64,000 nucleotides of DNA from Norana najaformis (Eukaryota > Annelida > Clitellata > Crassiclitellata > Hormogastridae), in NCBI GenBank assembly GCA_964023275.1, contig OZ029921.1, positions 14,017,806 to 14,081,805 of the forward strand, given 5' to 3'. Shown one piece after another: positions 22,211 through 34,380 of this stretch (positions are counted from its first letter, which is position 1; each line of letters starts with the position of its first letter). The notes under the pieces were generated by a model. It searched no databases. It had not been told where the DNA came from and saw only the letters and a program-made list of their open reading frames with translations. Position numbers and translations under genes: made by a program.

Positions 22211-22451
22211 GACTCCTTGTTGCTTGTTATGTTCCGTCCTGTCTTCTTAATTTGCTTCGGTCGCTCTGGCTTTTTGCCTGTATGCGTCTTTTATCGTCCT
22301 TTCTTCCTTTCTTCTGTCTTTCCCGACGGCTTGGAATTCGCTAACAAGTTTTGTCCGCTTTGTCAGTTCCATGGGCCGTTCAAGTCTAAACTCAAGCATC
22401 CGTTTCAACTTGCTTGTCGACTACAGCCTGCCTTCCGTTCTCCTTCACCCA

Positions 22452-22647
22452 CTGGATTTCCACTGGATTTCTCCAGCGGATTTCCACTGGATTTCTCCAG
22501 CGGATTTCCACTGGATTTCTCCAGTGGATTTCCACTGGATTTCTCCAGCGGATTTCCACTGGATTTCTCCAGTGGATTTCCACTGGATTTCTCCAGTGGA
22601 TTTCCACTGGATTTCTCCAGTGGATTTCCACTGGATTTCTCCAGCGG
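22452..22647. repeat. 24-bp minisatellite, 8 copies, with internal dyad
   Basis: The unit GGATTTCCACTGGATTTCTC plus CAGC or CAGT is repeated eight times. Each unit has two related halves starting GGATTT and an inverted repeat, CTGGA-TTTC-TCCAG. The plus strand reads FPLDFSSG repeated in one frame and the minus strand reads EIHWRNPV. 24 bp keeps the frame, so long frames here are expected without being genes. Confidence 0.9.
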
Positions 22648-22959
22648 ATTACAGTCGTGGGATGTGGGTTCGTCGATTGATGTCTCGTGAGGCTTTACAA
22701 CGACGCAGTCAAAGTCCGAAGATCAGATTCGATTCGATTCGATTCATCTTCGTCTTCTTTCCTCCTTTTCTTTTTGCTGCCTTCACCTTTTGTTTTCTCT
22801 GCGGCTGCGTGTCCTTCTGTCGCTGAGTCTGTATCTGTTTACGTCTTTCTCTCTGTCAGTCTCTGTGTCTCTTTACGTCTGAAAAGGAATTTATGCTTTT
22901 CTGTTTCTGTAGTGTGCGGAGGTGTATGTATCATAAAGCTTTGATGAACTACAACGGCA

Positions 22960-23040
22960 TATATATATATAGGTAGACCTTTATATATACATATATATGT
23001 GTATGTATATTATTATACACGTATATACATGTATATATGG
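22960..23040. repeat. (TA)n and TATG-rich microsatellite
   Basis: Alternating AT-rich dinucleotide tract. Confidence 0.8.
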
Positions 23041-23365
23041 AAGTCCATGTAGAGGACAAGGGTAGCAGATGCTGGAGGCGATGGTGCCGAGTAGGTCTGC
23101 TGCAGTTAAGACTGCCTGACTGAGACGCCGCCGGACGAAGGCGTTAAGATGCTCTTCTCCCGAGGGGGGGGGAACGCACAGCCCCAGCCATAGTCGACTA
23201 ATAGGAGTTGTGATGCTTAGTCAGACTGACGCCCACTTCCCAGTCCATTCAGAATCCGTTCTTCGCCTCATCAGCCTCCATCCAACATCAGTTACATGTA
23301 ATCGTCGGTCGCAGAGCCTCGCCATCGAACACAAAATGCCTTCTCCTCCCTCTCTTCCTTTTTTC

Positions 23366-23458
23366 TTTCCCTTCTTCTTCTTCTTCTTCTTCTTCTTCTT
23401 CTTCTTCTTCTTCTTCTTCTTTTTCTTCTTTTTCTTCTTCTTCACATTCTTCTTCTTC
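23366..23458. repeat. (TTC)n microsatellite
   Basis: Nearly pure TTC/CTT run. Confidence 0.95.
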
Positions 23459-23499
23459 TGAACAGGGCGTGAATGCCCACCTCTTTTGTATAGATTCAC

Positions 23500-23527
23500 A
23501 CATATATACATATATACATATATATAT

Positions 23528-23567
<40 letters not shown>

Positions 23568-23740
23568 ACAGACAGGCAGGCAGACAGACAGACAGAAAGG
23601 TAAACATAGACAGATATATAGAGAGACAGACAGACAGATAGACAGACATAGCTAGACAGACAGACAGATAAACAGATAGATCGGCAGATATGTAGATCGG
23701 TAGATAGATAGATTATTGCATGGATAGATCGTTCACTCAT
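23500..23740. repeat. Compound TATATA/(GATA)n/(GACA)n microsatellite
   Basis: TA steps, then GATA units (about 23530-23570), then GACA/GGCA and mixed GATA/GACA to about 23715. Confidence 0.9.
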
Positions 23741-24269
23741 CGATTCACTCATTCATGCATTCATTCAGTTGTAGATAGAAAGGCGGTTATCATAATTCTG
23801 ATGGAGAAATTCAGCTGAGTCAGAGGTCAACGAAGGTCATCTTAGAGAAGACACGTGATCGTCTGAATTGTTATAAAAATGTGTGATGAAGAAACTGACG
23901 TATGCTGGAATATATGACGATGATGGGGAAGGCGTTCGACTGACGGTCGTCGATCGGATCCGAAACCTAATCGAATGAAGAGGCGATTGATCACTGCAGA
24001 CAGATCAAGGTGTCCTTCGGCAACGGCTCCTCGCTCTCCAACTGTCAGCTCCTTCCATCGGCCAGGCTATGTGTCTCCCTTCGCCATTTGTCATTCTTTT
24101 CTTCTTCTTTCTTCTATTCAGTCCCCTTCTATAATTTTTCTTTTTATCCTCCTTTCTCTTCCTGCGTTTCTCTCTTTCTGAGATCTGAATTCCTACAGCA
24201 TGCGCAACCCTTTTCCCCTTCACCGCTACATTAATCGCCACACACACACGCAATTCATACAAGAGACAC

Positions 24270-24335
24270 ATTGCAAATATATATGTGTATATATGTACAG
24301 GACCTATAAATATGTATATAATATATGTATATATA
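24270..24335. repeat. TATA-type dinucleotide microsatellite
   Basis: Imperfect AT/GTAT run. Confidence 0.7.
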
Positions 24336-24532
24336 AGACGACGATTTAAACGTAGTTGAATCCGCTTACATAGAGACACGTATAGATATTGATGTCTATG
24401 GAAAGCTCGTTTGTCTGCTTCACAGACCTTCGGTAATTTTACCCGAAAGTGAATCTCTGAATTCTTTATTCAAACATTTGAAGGGAGAATGGAAGTTAAA
24501 TTAATTAGACATCATGAGAAGGGGTGTGTGCT

Positions 24533-24535
<3 letters not shown>

Positions 24536-24571
<36 letters not shown>

Positions 24572-24668
24572 CAGACAGACAGACAGACAAACAGAAAGAG
24601 AGAAAGAGAGAAAGAGAGAAAGAGAGAAAGAGAGAAAGAGGGAGGGAGGGAGGGAGGAAGGGAGACAA
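24536..24668. repeat. (GA)n, (GACA)n, (GAAA)n, (GAGG)n purine tract
   Basis: Successive purine-rich motifs GAGA, GACA, GAAAGA and GAGG. It encodes only low-complexity RERE-type peptides. Confidence 0.9.
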
Positions 24669-24719
24669 AGACATTATTAAGAGTGCCAAGATTTTGTAGC
24701 AGAGAGCACAAAGATTTGT

Positions 24720-26840
24720 AGCAGTGATCTGTCGTGTACTAAGTTGAAGTCTCAGTTACAAATTCAGTTACCGATTCGTGTATTTAGGAACTGTGACAAT
24801 TCAACTACTGTTGTTGAGATTGAACTGTTCGTTTCATTATAACTTATAAAATCAAAGACTGTGTGTCTTCCAATCATGCGAACGCTACGCTACAAAATTG
24901 GGCAAATCGATGCTTCGAAGCTGGATGGTTGACAACTCGGAAAGTCGTCGACATCATGTTTGCGTATATGTGGACGTTTGCGCATTGTTTACAAAGTAGG
25001 CCTACTTATCTCAGGCGCTTTTCGTTATCCAAAACGACGGTGAATTTCGTTCTGAACGACCAATACGGCAGGAGGTAGGTATTGCTGGTAAGCTATCCCA
25101 TACAAGTACAACCCCCTCAGTGACCGTTACAGGCTCGGGCTTCGAGCTGGCCATGTGCCGGCACCGCAATCATCGCAGAGGATCGACACCTCAGCCCCAA
25201 CGCAGTCTTTGCCCATGGTCGACAATTGCAGCGATGCTAAGAATTCCTGGGCTGCATGACATTACAAGTGGGAAATTGCAACAGCCGAATGAAACAGTCC
25301 CTCGCATGGGTGCTGAGTGCACGGGGTAATGGTAGAGCGCAGGGCATTCGGAGACCTCTGACCATAAAGAGGTCTGCGCTGATCGGTGCACTCGTCCGTC
25401 GGTCGTCACTTCTTAGTGAACGGTCCAAGTCCAACGGAAGAGCCAGTTCCTGCCTCATTTCAACCACGAATGATTTACAAGCAAGACGGCTGATTGCATG
25501 CATGCATGGCTCCATGTGCGGACTGCAGTAAGACTTATACAAGATGGCCGCTGTATTTCGATGACAGGTGTCCCAAAACCGTCCAAACCGTCGCACAGAA
25601 TCCGAAGCAGACACACGCGCGGACTCAGACTCTTAAGTTCCTCGACGAATGAGAATTATGCACATAAATATCCACAGAAACGATCTTTTGCGCCCCTTTC
25701 GTACAGCGATGTCCATCCATCATACCAACATCACACGCTTCACAGTTCACTACTACTAAATTGATGGATGGACGGACGAACGGACGGGAGGGGGTTGAGC
25801 GGAGGCGGGGGAGGTGGAGGGGCGGTCTATAGGTGGTTGGACAGCTAAAGGGATATGGTGCTTGGATGGGTATAATTTTAGAACTTTAGATGCTTACAAT
25901 GTTATTCTGAATATCAAAGTGTCAAAACGCAGCGGAGGGAAGAAAGCAAAAAGCAAATAAACCAATGGCTGGTATTCAGTGAACACACACCAGGAGACCA
26001 CAGCTTTAGCCAGTATTTGTTACCTGGTTTCTACTGCGCTGTTGCTGTTGGCATTTTCAGCATTATTTATACATATATATAACGAAAGTGCAACCAACTG
26101 CACTTCACTATGCTGCAAAGTTCAGCAGTTCAGAGGTGAAAGATTAGTATTGATTGTCGACGGAAGGTCAGTGGACCTGAGGGAAATGTCTGAGAAAATC
26201 AGGTCCATATTGTGTGCATTAGTTTAACGGTTCATCAGAAGTGAAGTCGTTCAGAGATGCATCCAAAACCCTCGGCACAAAATGCACAAACTGGATTGTG
26301 ACCAATAACCCGATCCATAAGAGGAGGAGGCTCCCTCTGTCTGGCTGCATACGACAACCGTCATTTAGTATCAGGCTGTCTCTGATGAAGAACAGTAAAA
26401 GATTAGTTATCGAGCTGCCTCTCCTTACCTGACCTTATCTAGTCATGCCCTGCCTTACCTTCCTTTATCTTACCTCAGCTTGTCTCACTTGGTCAAACCT
26501 AACATTACCTTACTTTGTTTCACTTTACCTCATTTACCTTGTATTGTCTAATTTGACCCTTCAGGTAGAGAGCCCCGGCAAAAACAATATATGACTGATC
26601 GTTCTAGTTACCCAGGAGTCTGCAGTTGCCAGGAAAATTATTTGGAAGAATGTACTGAAAATAATTAAGAAACCGCGGTAGCAGACAAATTTGTTCCTAG
26701 AATCATTCGACCAATGAGTCATCATTAGCGCTCGACACCTGACATCCACGCAATTTCTACCTGTTCAGGAAGCATTGCCACGGCGGCTTCATCAGAGCCA
26801 AGAAGCGTTCAGTCGAAAATAAATCGTTTGATGTTCGTCG
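24720..26840. other. No certain gene; possible microexon at 25014-25073
   Basis: At 25014-25073 (+) a 60-bp segment encoding ALFVIQNDGEFRSERPIRQE lies between CTTATCTCAG and a GTAGGT donor, phase 0. It is too short to trust. The 25.1-25.6 kb part has balanced composition but no recognised domain. A G-rich stretch lies at 25786-25825, and degenerate TTACC/CTTACC units at 26425-26540. Confidence 0.25.
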
Positions 26841-26845
26841 AAGCT

Positions 26846-26938
26846 GCGACTGGTGGGCCGAGGTGGGGCAGAGGATGCAATTGGTGGGCTGAGGTGGGGC
26901 AGAGGATGCGACTGATGGACTGAGGTGGGGCGGCATGT
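26846..26938. repeat. 31-bp minisatellite, 3 copies
   Basis: GCGACTGGTGGGCCGAGGTG and the next 11 bases repeat three times with a few changes. Confidence 0.85.
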
Positions 26939-28450
26939 GGCGGGGCAAAGGCAGGTAGAATCCAGACGAGAACAGGCGCTGTGGTGCATTTGACAAGACA
27001 TTTATGAAAATGCCCTCTCCACAACCCAATTGCGTCCAGCACTTTGATTCTCATGAATAGTAAAATACTTGCTCTATATAATTGTATGGCCTATATCTTA
27101 GTAGACATGTAAAACCATCACGTGACATAGCGAGCGTTTGGCTTCGAATAATGGGGCGGAAACGGGTGGTTCGTTTCTGAACAGTTGAAAGAGTTTAAGA
27201 GAGGGTTAGCAGCAGCAGTTTAGCTGGATTTGTTAGCTCGTTCAAATGATGCTTCTATCGAAGAACAACGGCATCTTCGAAGATCCTCTGATAACACGAT
27301 GTAGTAGAACCTCACACAATACCATTATGGCGTCAGTGTGCCTTATACCTTCTTCCGTTTTTCCGTTTACCAACTGTGCTTATAATTGTCATGAGGAATT
27401 TGTATAACGCCGCTTCGTTATTTATGTATTATTTATTTATTTAAAGTATTATGTCAGTAAATCTGAAACTGAGGTTTGGATTTATGTTCCTTAGGGGGCC
27501 AAGATGGAATCATGCAAAAGCCAGGATGAAGTAGTGAGTCTTTACAAGTGATTCAGAAGATGATAGCGAGTTTGCAAGTCGGGCCTCTCGTGTTAGACGA
27601 TTCCAGGGACGACGAGCAGAGCTGCTGAAAGCACGTGATCCTACAATAGTCACGAATCTAGGTTCTTGCAACAGACCAACAGACGGAACTTATGCAACAG
27701 CGAAGGAAGGCGACATGAAGTTTGTAATGTATTATGATATGATGGGAGGCCGGTGGTCTGGCTCCTAAAGGTCAAGCATGCAATCTTAAACTTATGCATT
27801 TGATGAAGAAGAACAGGTAACAACCATAGAAAGAGAGTTTTGAACCCTTTGGAGCTTTTTACAATAAAATTGGATATACCGTATAACATTGCGCTTGTAC
27901 CATCTACTCGAGAAGCAACAAATGCACAAGCGACTGTTTTAGCCAAGCAATCATCAGTCAGAGCAAATGCCCTGATGTGACGAAATGCCCTGATGTGGCA
28001 GAAACAATGCCTCTGATTAGTTTCAAGGAAAACGTTAACAACAGAATGTTCACCATACCTCGACCAAGAACAACAGAGAGACGTTAGACCTTCGAATCTC
28101 TGCGTTCATCTCTTACCAGGGATTGACAAGGGCGTCGGCACAGGGAGGGGAGGGACAGGGACAGGAACCAGGGTTCACACTCATAACAGTGGAAAGTCAC
28201 AGATGCTTTTATACCAACTATTCTACCAACCATGCAGGTCAAAATATTTGGTACGTAAATTTTTCCTATAATGAGCTAAAATCTGGAAGGACAGACGAAA
28301 GTTAAGTCATCCACCCAACAGCGTGACAATTGGTGAGATGTAAAATTGTTTCATAGAAGGTGTTGGGTATGCGACAGATCAATGTCGCGATAAACCACGA
28401 ATTCCGCTATGAATACAAGAGCCATGACAAGAAATTTTGGTGACTGGCAA

Positions 28451-28496
28451 CGGTCGGTCGGTCGGTCGGTCGGTCGGTCGGTCGGTCGGTCGGTCG
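28451..28496. repeat. (CGGT)n tetranucleotide repeat
   Basis: Eleven CGGT units. A related but shorter run is at 47279-47312. Confidence 0.95.
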
Positions 28497-30159
28497 AGTC
28501 AACGTCAAGCGAAAGGCCGTCAAGATCTCTGGCAACGTAAAGCGCAATCCTTGCTTAGCCCCCACCCGTTCTGGATCGGCCCTCAATGCTTCCCACTCTC
28601 ATGACCGTGTCGACGCCATTGTGCATTGATACATAATATTATATTTATGCAATTTCGAATATTAAAAGTCTGCTGGACATAAACTTCACTATAAACAATA
28701 GTCTTTCTTCATAATTCAACTCTCGGTTTACTGTGTATCGCAGCCATCTGGCTAAATATGTAGGAAGATCCGCAAGAAATTTCATTACTCGGGTCTGTGA
28801 GGATCGTTTTATCTTCGTCGCCCGGCGAATCATGAATTCGCTTCTGAATTATTGATCTCTGGCTAGGCCTCGATGCCCGTCTGATCACAGCACACAACAG
28901 ACTCCTACGCTGATCGGGCTGTAGATCAAGTGTCGAGGCTGACGATCTTGCGATCAATCAATACCCATCGAATGCTGAGCATTTCGTCGTTTTCAGTTTG
29001 GCCTCTGTTATGTGTTGCTCAAAACAATGAACTGTGCAGTTAGCGAGGTGTCTTCAGGCCACCACTAGGTGTTCTATTCGGGAGTGAGATGTCAACTGTC
29101 ACTGGTTGAAGCAAGTCAGGTAGAAATTAAATCAATTCAGGTTCATTCGTCATTGACCAGTGTGGGTCGGGTGCTCTCCAAAAATATTTCAGACCGTATT
29201 ATTACTTATTTCAGGAGACACGATAATCTTAAGTGCGCTTCTATAAGGAAATAATCTCTCCTATAACCTGAAAATGAACTCAGCGGACATGATCCTACAA
29301 GAGAGAAGCCGACAGAATTCCATAGGAATTGGGCTGTAAATAACTCAATTCCGATCAGCTACAGCTTCAAATAATCCCAACAAATTAGACGCCGGCAATT
29401 GTAGGTCTACCTTTTACTATACTACTTTTACTTTTACGCCTACGATTCCTCGCTCAGCCGATGGACACATGGCGTATTAACAAATGTCTTACCTACCTTA
29501 CCTTACCTATTCCACGTAACCAAGTAAATCTAACGGACTGGCAAAACCCCTTTCATATATATATTTATATTAGGCCTAAAATAGTCCTCAAGCAGACTCG
29601 ATAAATTGCTTATGAATTGTCTCTGTACCTTGCTGTCTTGATTTTATTATTGACGGCGGCTTTCGATTGAATAATTCAGATTTCTATTGCGAATATCATT
29701 TGTGGTAGAATAGTTTTATTCTGAGCACAGTCATCGGAAATTCCAATGAGACTCGGCGTGAGTGCATTGCATCGTTGCTCCGTTCACGGCTCAGCGCATC
29801 TGGCGATCGGACATAAACCAATGACCCAGCAGCAGCAGCAGCAGCAGATCCCAGCAGCTGGCGATGCATTTCTCCGGACTCATATGGAAATCTGCGATCG
29901 TTATGACCCTACCGGTTCCTCCTCGTCGAAGTTCCGATGGCAATAACTCCTAATCCAGCGCCGGTGCAAAGCTTCTTAATCGGGTGCCCGCAACTGGCGG
30001 ATTATTTTGCGTTCGTGCCTGGCAGCCGAAACAGCAATCGGTGCTCTGTATACGAGGCTTCGTGGTTGAAACATTCCTTTCGGAAAGGAATCCAGGAAAA
30101 GCCTGTTTTTTGACTGAACACCAAGTTCTTTAAAATCTCAAATATTTACATCTAACTTA

Positions 30160-30585
30160 ACCTGATCTCGTTTAGTCTAATGTTGCTTACGTCGTCCCGG
30201 TGGCTGCAAGTAGGGGCCTACCTTCCAACTACTAATACGAATGTGTCTCTATAGTGTAATAATACAACAGCTAATAACTTATATAGCGCCAACATCTAAT
30301 ACAAAGAAGTCCTTAAAATTGTCTTAACGTAGCCCAGTAACTTCTATAGCACCGTCATCTGATGGTGGTCGCATCAATTCGATCGAGGCTTAACAGCAAA
30401 AGCCTCAGTGCACTCAGATGATCGGCTGTTGGCAAGTTGAAAGCACCGGCGATATAATGTTTGCCGATATATCTTAACAGAGGCGCTACGTAAACGCCCT
30501 TTACACAATATTACAATGCACATGACCCATACACTTGTAAATGAGCGACAATAACGCAGCTCATGCACTGATTTAATATTATGTG
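30160..30585. repeat. Degenerate repeated motif with ATATAGCGCC
   Basis: TAACTTATATAGCGCCAACA near 30278 and TAACTTCTATAGCACCGTCA near 30340 are two related blocks. ATATAGCGC-type motifs are common near the ends of L2/CR1-derived repeats. No gene is seen. Confidence 0.4.
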
Positions 30586-30594
30586 TCGTCTGTT

Positions 30595-30965
30595 AACTGT
30601 GGCTGCGGCGGCGGCGGAGGGGCTGACACTCGACTAAAAGTCGTCACGCAATGAAGAATGTCTAGGATTTGACAATCCATTACAGCAGCCCCGCTGCCCC
30701 CCCCCCCGCCGAACGCCGATGATGATATTTTCCTCAGCTGACTCGACCTGCCTTCGTTCCGTTGGCGATTGATGGGGCAACGCAGCCTCCTCCTCCTCCT
30801 CCTTCTCCTCCGCCGTTGCTGCTCTCTCCGTTTCATCGGCGTAATTCATCTCGCCGCCTCGTTGCCGATCAATACAAGTGCCGAACAAACAAACAGTACC
30901 GCCGCCGACTGAGCGAACGGATACAAAGAAACGCAGCGGCGGCGCCATCTACCGGTCGTTCGGTC
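30595..30965. promoter_or_regulatory. CpG-rich island, possible promoter and first exon
   Basis: Dense CG dinucleotides and GGCGGCGCC stand out from the AT-rich surroundings. A C13-type homopolymer run lies near 30696-30708. On the minus strand an ATG at about 30852, in context GGCGAGATGA, starts a frame reading MNYADETERAATAEEKEEEE and continuing to a stop past 30640. CAGGTCGAG after about 34 codons could be a weak donor. Composition suggests an unmethylated or recently GC-biased promoter; the peptide is not recognised and the GAG-rich part is repeat-like. Confidence 0.35.
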
Positions 30966-32020
30966 CGGGATTTTGGGTCGTCACTAGTACTTAACCAATT
31001 GCGTTTCCATTAGCAGATTTGACAGCGCACTGCATTATTACTAACTCATAAAGTTCGGTGAAGTATGACTGCGTCACCTGGCGACAGCAACCGACATCAT
31101 ACATAGACGGTTTTTATCCCAAGTCTTTCTATTCAAAATGGCGACACTGGCAATCAACGCTTAAACACTGACCAGCGCTGTGTTTTCTATCGCAGCCGCA
31201 GAAGGTCAAAAGATCTGGTCAACCTTGGAACTGTATTGCCATTACGTTTCCGTTTAGAATGGTCTTAATAAATATGTTGGTCTTTCGTTACCGCTTCTGG
31301 GCTTCGAATTAAATCATATGAAATCTGTTTTAACAGCCAAGAAAAGGTTGCAGGTTGTTAGCTGGTTTTGTGATCTGTAAATAGTGTTTCGATAAGTGTG
31401 ATAAAAAAATAAACGAGGGCATCCATGCCTTGAAATTAGATTCACACAGTATATGCGTGCGTGTGTGTTTGTGTGCGTGTTTGCGTGTGTTTGTGTGCAC
31501 CGTTACCTTAGTTCAAAGCCAAGTTGAAGAAAGTTAAAGACATGTTATCGACGATCATTTACTGTTCCTGGAGGAAAGGTGGTCTTGGGCGGGGGGTATC
31601 GTTCGGCCGAAGTACAAATACGCTGAGAGGAGTAATCCGTCCCCTACGAGTTACATCGTCGGACAATAAACCATGAGTGTAATTCGTGTAGGTACAGAGG
31701 ATCTTTACTCCTCGACTCTATTCCGCGGCATCCGATGGTCGTTTCCTGTCCTCGCATCGGGCGAAACAGTAGGTCAGTAGGTCGTTATTGTCGGAACAAG
31801 CAGCGCAAGATGTCGTCATAGTTGCCGTTCTATTGTCGGTCGTTCTTCATCAGAACCTCTTCACAGCATCCGACTGATCGAGGTTTTGTCCGCGGCCTTC
31901 AACTCCAGCGATCTGTCCCTTCCACACTCAGCAACACTGAAGATATCTCTTCCACGCCAGCCTATGTTTAGCAGCGCCTGATTGTAGGTCACTGAGAATA
32001 CTTCCGAGTGAGTATTAACT
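30966..32020. other. No gene recognised; (TG)n at 31450-31500
   Basis: Mixed-composition DNA with a GTGTGTTTGTGTGCG-type dinucleotide run. Confidence 0.4.
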
Positions 32021-32023
32021 CGT

Positions 32024-32093
32024 CGGCTCTTGAAAGGAGGAAAAGATCCTCACTCATACATGAGTGAGGATCTTTTCCTCCTTTCAAAAGCCG
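32024..32093. repeat. 70-bp near-perfect palindrome
   Basis: Arms 32024-32057 and 32060-32093 are reverse complements with one mismatch, separated only by AC. The inner 26 bp per arm, including GAAAGGAGGAAAAGATCCTC, are perfect. Confidence 0.95.
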
Positions 32094-32449
32094 TTGAAAT
32101 AATTCCTCTCGAACCAATCATCAGTGCACGAGTCAGGTGTGACTAATCCTAATTTAATATATTGGTAATATATAATTATATATAATTATGTATTAATATA
32201 TAATATTGATTCTGTAAGATCTACAAGAATATTGGATTCGGTCCCAGATGAGAGGGAGACTTTATGTTTCATGCTGTGCGTCATTTTCGTTAAATCATAA
32301 TCATTGGCTAAGATGCCCCTCCTCCATACGCGTAATTACTTTAGAACCCTTCCTCCATTCATAGGATTCCCAGTTGATTATAGCCCTGAGTAACTGCAGT
32401 CGCGTTTCCTATCGATATTCCTCTATCACTATGCACGAACTGTACTTTG

Positions 32450-32673
32450 TATATTGTTGTTGTTTTTGTTGTTTTTGTTGCTGTTGTTGTTATTATTGTT
32501 TGCATTTATTACGAGCGTAAGGTCAGTAAATCTGATTTGAGGCGCGAAGCAATTGTAGGAGAAGGACTTGTCCAAGGTCCCTTCACAGTAACCGTCTAAT
32601 GGGAGGCTCGAACCCCTACTGTCCGCGTTGCAAGCCGAGCGCTTTATCCAATCGGCTACCGTGCCCGCACCGA
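32450..32673 (-). mobile_element. tRNA-derived SINE, copy B
   Basis: On the minus strand: GGGCACGGTAGCCGATTGGA with an A-box-like segment (32641-32658), GGTTCGAGCC as B box (32605-32614), a conserved body (GGTTACTGTGAAGGGACCTT), and a 3' tail of AAC/AAT-type units (plus-strand TTG run, 32454-32500). This is the full head-body-tail order of a tRNA SINE. Copy A near 18.8 kb shares head and body. Confidence 0.85.
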
Positions 32674-32779
32674 TTTCTTCTTCAGGTGCTCTGCCACCGG
32701 GCAGGTTCGAACGTCCAACGGCTCCATTCCTCACGTTGTTGGGCCTCCACCTTCAGTTTGCCATATCCGTCTACCATCT

Positions 32780-34380
32780 TCCAGGCTAGTAGCATTTGTC
32801 TCGGTCTTCCTCTTTTCTTTTTTCCATTCTTCCCTCTTTGATATTTCTCAGGAGGGAACCATCTCTCAGTATGTGTCCAATCCATTTCTTCTGTCTCCTT
32901 CTTACTGTAGCCATCAAAGATCTTCTCTCTTCCACCTGTTGAAACACCTGTTTGTTTGTTTTGCACTCTATCCAGCTAATCTTCTCCATCCTGTGCCACA
33001 CCCATAACTCAAAAACCTACAGTCTTCTGGTGTCCTCTTTTCTGATGGTCCATGTTTCCGATCCAAATAAGACCATGTTCCATATCAAAGTTTTGAACAT
33101 TATCTTCCTTAGGTTCCTGTTCAGTCCTCCTCTCATTAGTTCTTTCCTCTTCATAAAGACATCTTTTCTCATCACTATCCTTCTTTTTATTTCATAAGGA
33201 CATTTTGCATCTGTTGTAATCATACATCCTAGGTAGCAGAACTGCCTGACCTGTTCCAACACTTCATCATTTACTATTATTCTGACTGTTGTTTATTCTT
33301 TTCCTCTTATCTTCATAACCTTTGTCTTTTTGATATTTATTTTCTATCAAAATTAGGTTCAGGCGGTCCATCCTTTGTAGACCTTCTTATCTATTTGCCA
33401 GCATTGCTTGGTCATCTGCAAATCTCAGCGCATTTACCAGTCTTCCTCAGACTTTTATTACCTCATCCACATTTTCTAGCGCCATTCACATAAGTTCCTC
33501 AATATTGATGTTAAACAGTAGTGGTGATAACGGGCATCGTTGTCTTAATCCTCTACCAATTATTCCCGGTTCTGAATTTTCGCCTTCTATTCTTATTCTA
33601 ACCTTCTGACCCATGAACAGATTTCCAATGAGTCTTCTATCCTTTCAATTAATTCCTAGTTTCCTGAGTGTATGCATCAATTTTTTCCAATCTACTCTGT
33701 CAAATGCCTTTTCGTTGTCCACAAAACATATGTAAACGTCTTGATCGTGTTCAAGTCTTCTTTCTGTCAACACCCTTAGTGCTCCAATGGCATCTCTTGT
33801 ACCCCTGCCCTTCTTGAATCCAAACTGGTCTTCTCCCAAATACTCGGTCCCTTCTGTCTTGGCTTGTACTGTTTTCATGATGGTCTTTAGCATAATCTTG
33901 GAAGCATGTCCGAATAGGCGGATTGTTCGATGATCCTCACAAGCCATTGCACTGTGCTTCTTTTTCATCGGGATCACGATGGACTGTAAGAAGTTCTCCG
34001 GTCATGCTCCAGTGTTGTATATGTCCTGGCACAGCCTTACCAGCTCAGCCATTGCTTTTTCTCCCAGATATTTGAGTATCTCTGCCGGGATATTGTCAAA
34101 TTCATCCGTCTTTTTATTTTTCATTTCACTGATGGCTGCCAATACCTCATCTTTCAGCACATCTGGTGCTACTTCTTCCCCATCCTCTGGGGTGAGCCCT
34201 GATTAAGATGCATAGGTCTGTTCATGCTCTGGTAGAGGTCCTCTATGTATTCCTTCCACCGTCTTCTGACATCATTTAGATCTTTTACTATTCTAGAATT
34301 CTTGTCTTCTACCTCTATTCCACTTCCTCTGGTCGACCCTTTTGTCAACCCCACCCCCGACGAGCTAACCAAATTATCGC
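32780..34380 (-). pseudogene. RTE-like LINE, RT and C-terminus, frameshifted
   Basis: On the minus strand, in order: linker with WKEYIEDLY (near 34240), EDQFGFKKGRGTRDAI (33780-33830), YICFVDNEKAFDRVDW (RT motif A, 33690-33740), then a decayed middle. The C-terminal part has FCYLGCMITTDAKCPYEIKR (33180-33250), FGSETWTIRKED (33020-33060), and [11 protein letters not shown] then [14 protein letters not shown] (32860-33000). This is the order RT, thumb and C-terminal domain of an RTE-type LINE. Catalytic FVDYEKAFD is FVDNEKAFD here and the YADD box is lost. Frameshifts make it inactive. SINE copy B lies just downstream. Confidence 0.8.

Larger units (their letters stand above)
26940..30590. other. 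No certain gene
   Basis: Non-coding in the main, apart from the tetranucleotide repeat at 28451. A 66-codon plus-strand frame (29746-29946) has seven glutamines from a CAG run and protein-like residue use after it, but no recognised domain. CTTACC-type units lie near 29490. Confidence 0.3.

Noticed and set aside
22452-22647. CRISPR-like array
   Set aside because: Units are contiguous with no unique spacers, and the DNA is animal.
22217-22690. 157-codon ORF with eight FPLDFSSG repeats as a structural protein
   Set aside because: The frame follows from a stop-free 24-bp minisatellite. Other frames are open as well, and no start context or splice signals support it.
23221-23752. Lys/Glu-rich ORFs around 23.3-23.7 kb
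   Set aside because: Translations of TTC and GATA/GACA microsatellites.
25110-25580. Conserved RNA gene or protein exon in balanced-composition DNA
   Set aside because: No stable RNA signature or recognised peptide; only a weak 60-bp splice-flanked block upstream.
28451-28496. Telomere-like repeat (CGGT)n
   Set aside because: Not a telomere motif of any animal I know; short internal tetranucleotide repeat.
32605-32673. Functional tRNA gene on the minus strand
   Set aside because: The head is tRNA-like but fused to a SINE body and AAC-type tail, with imperfect stems.
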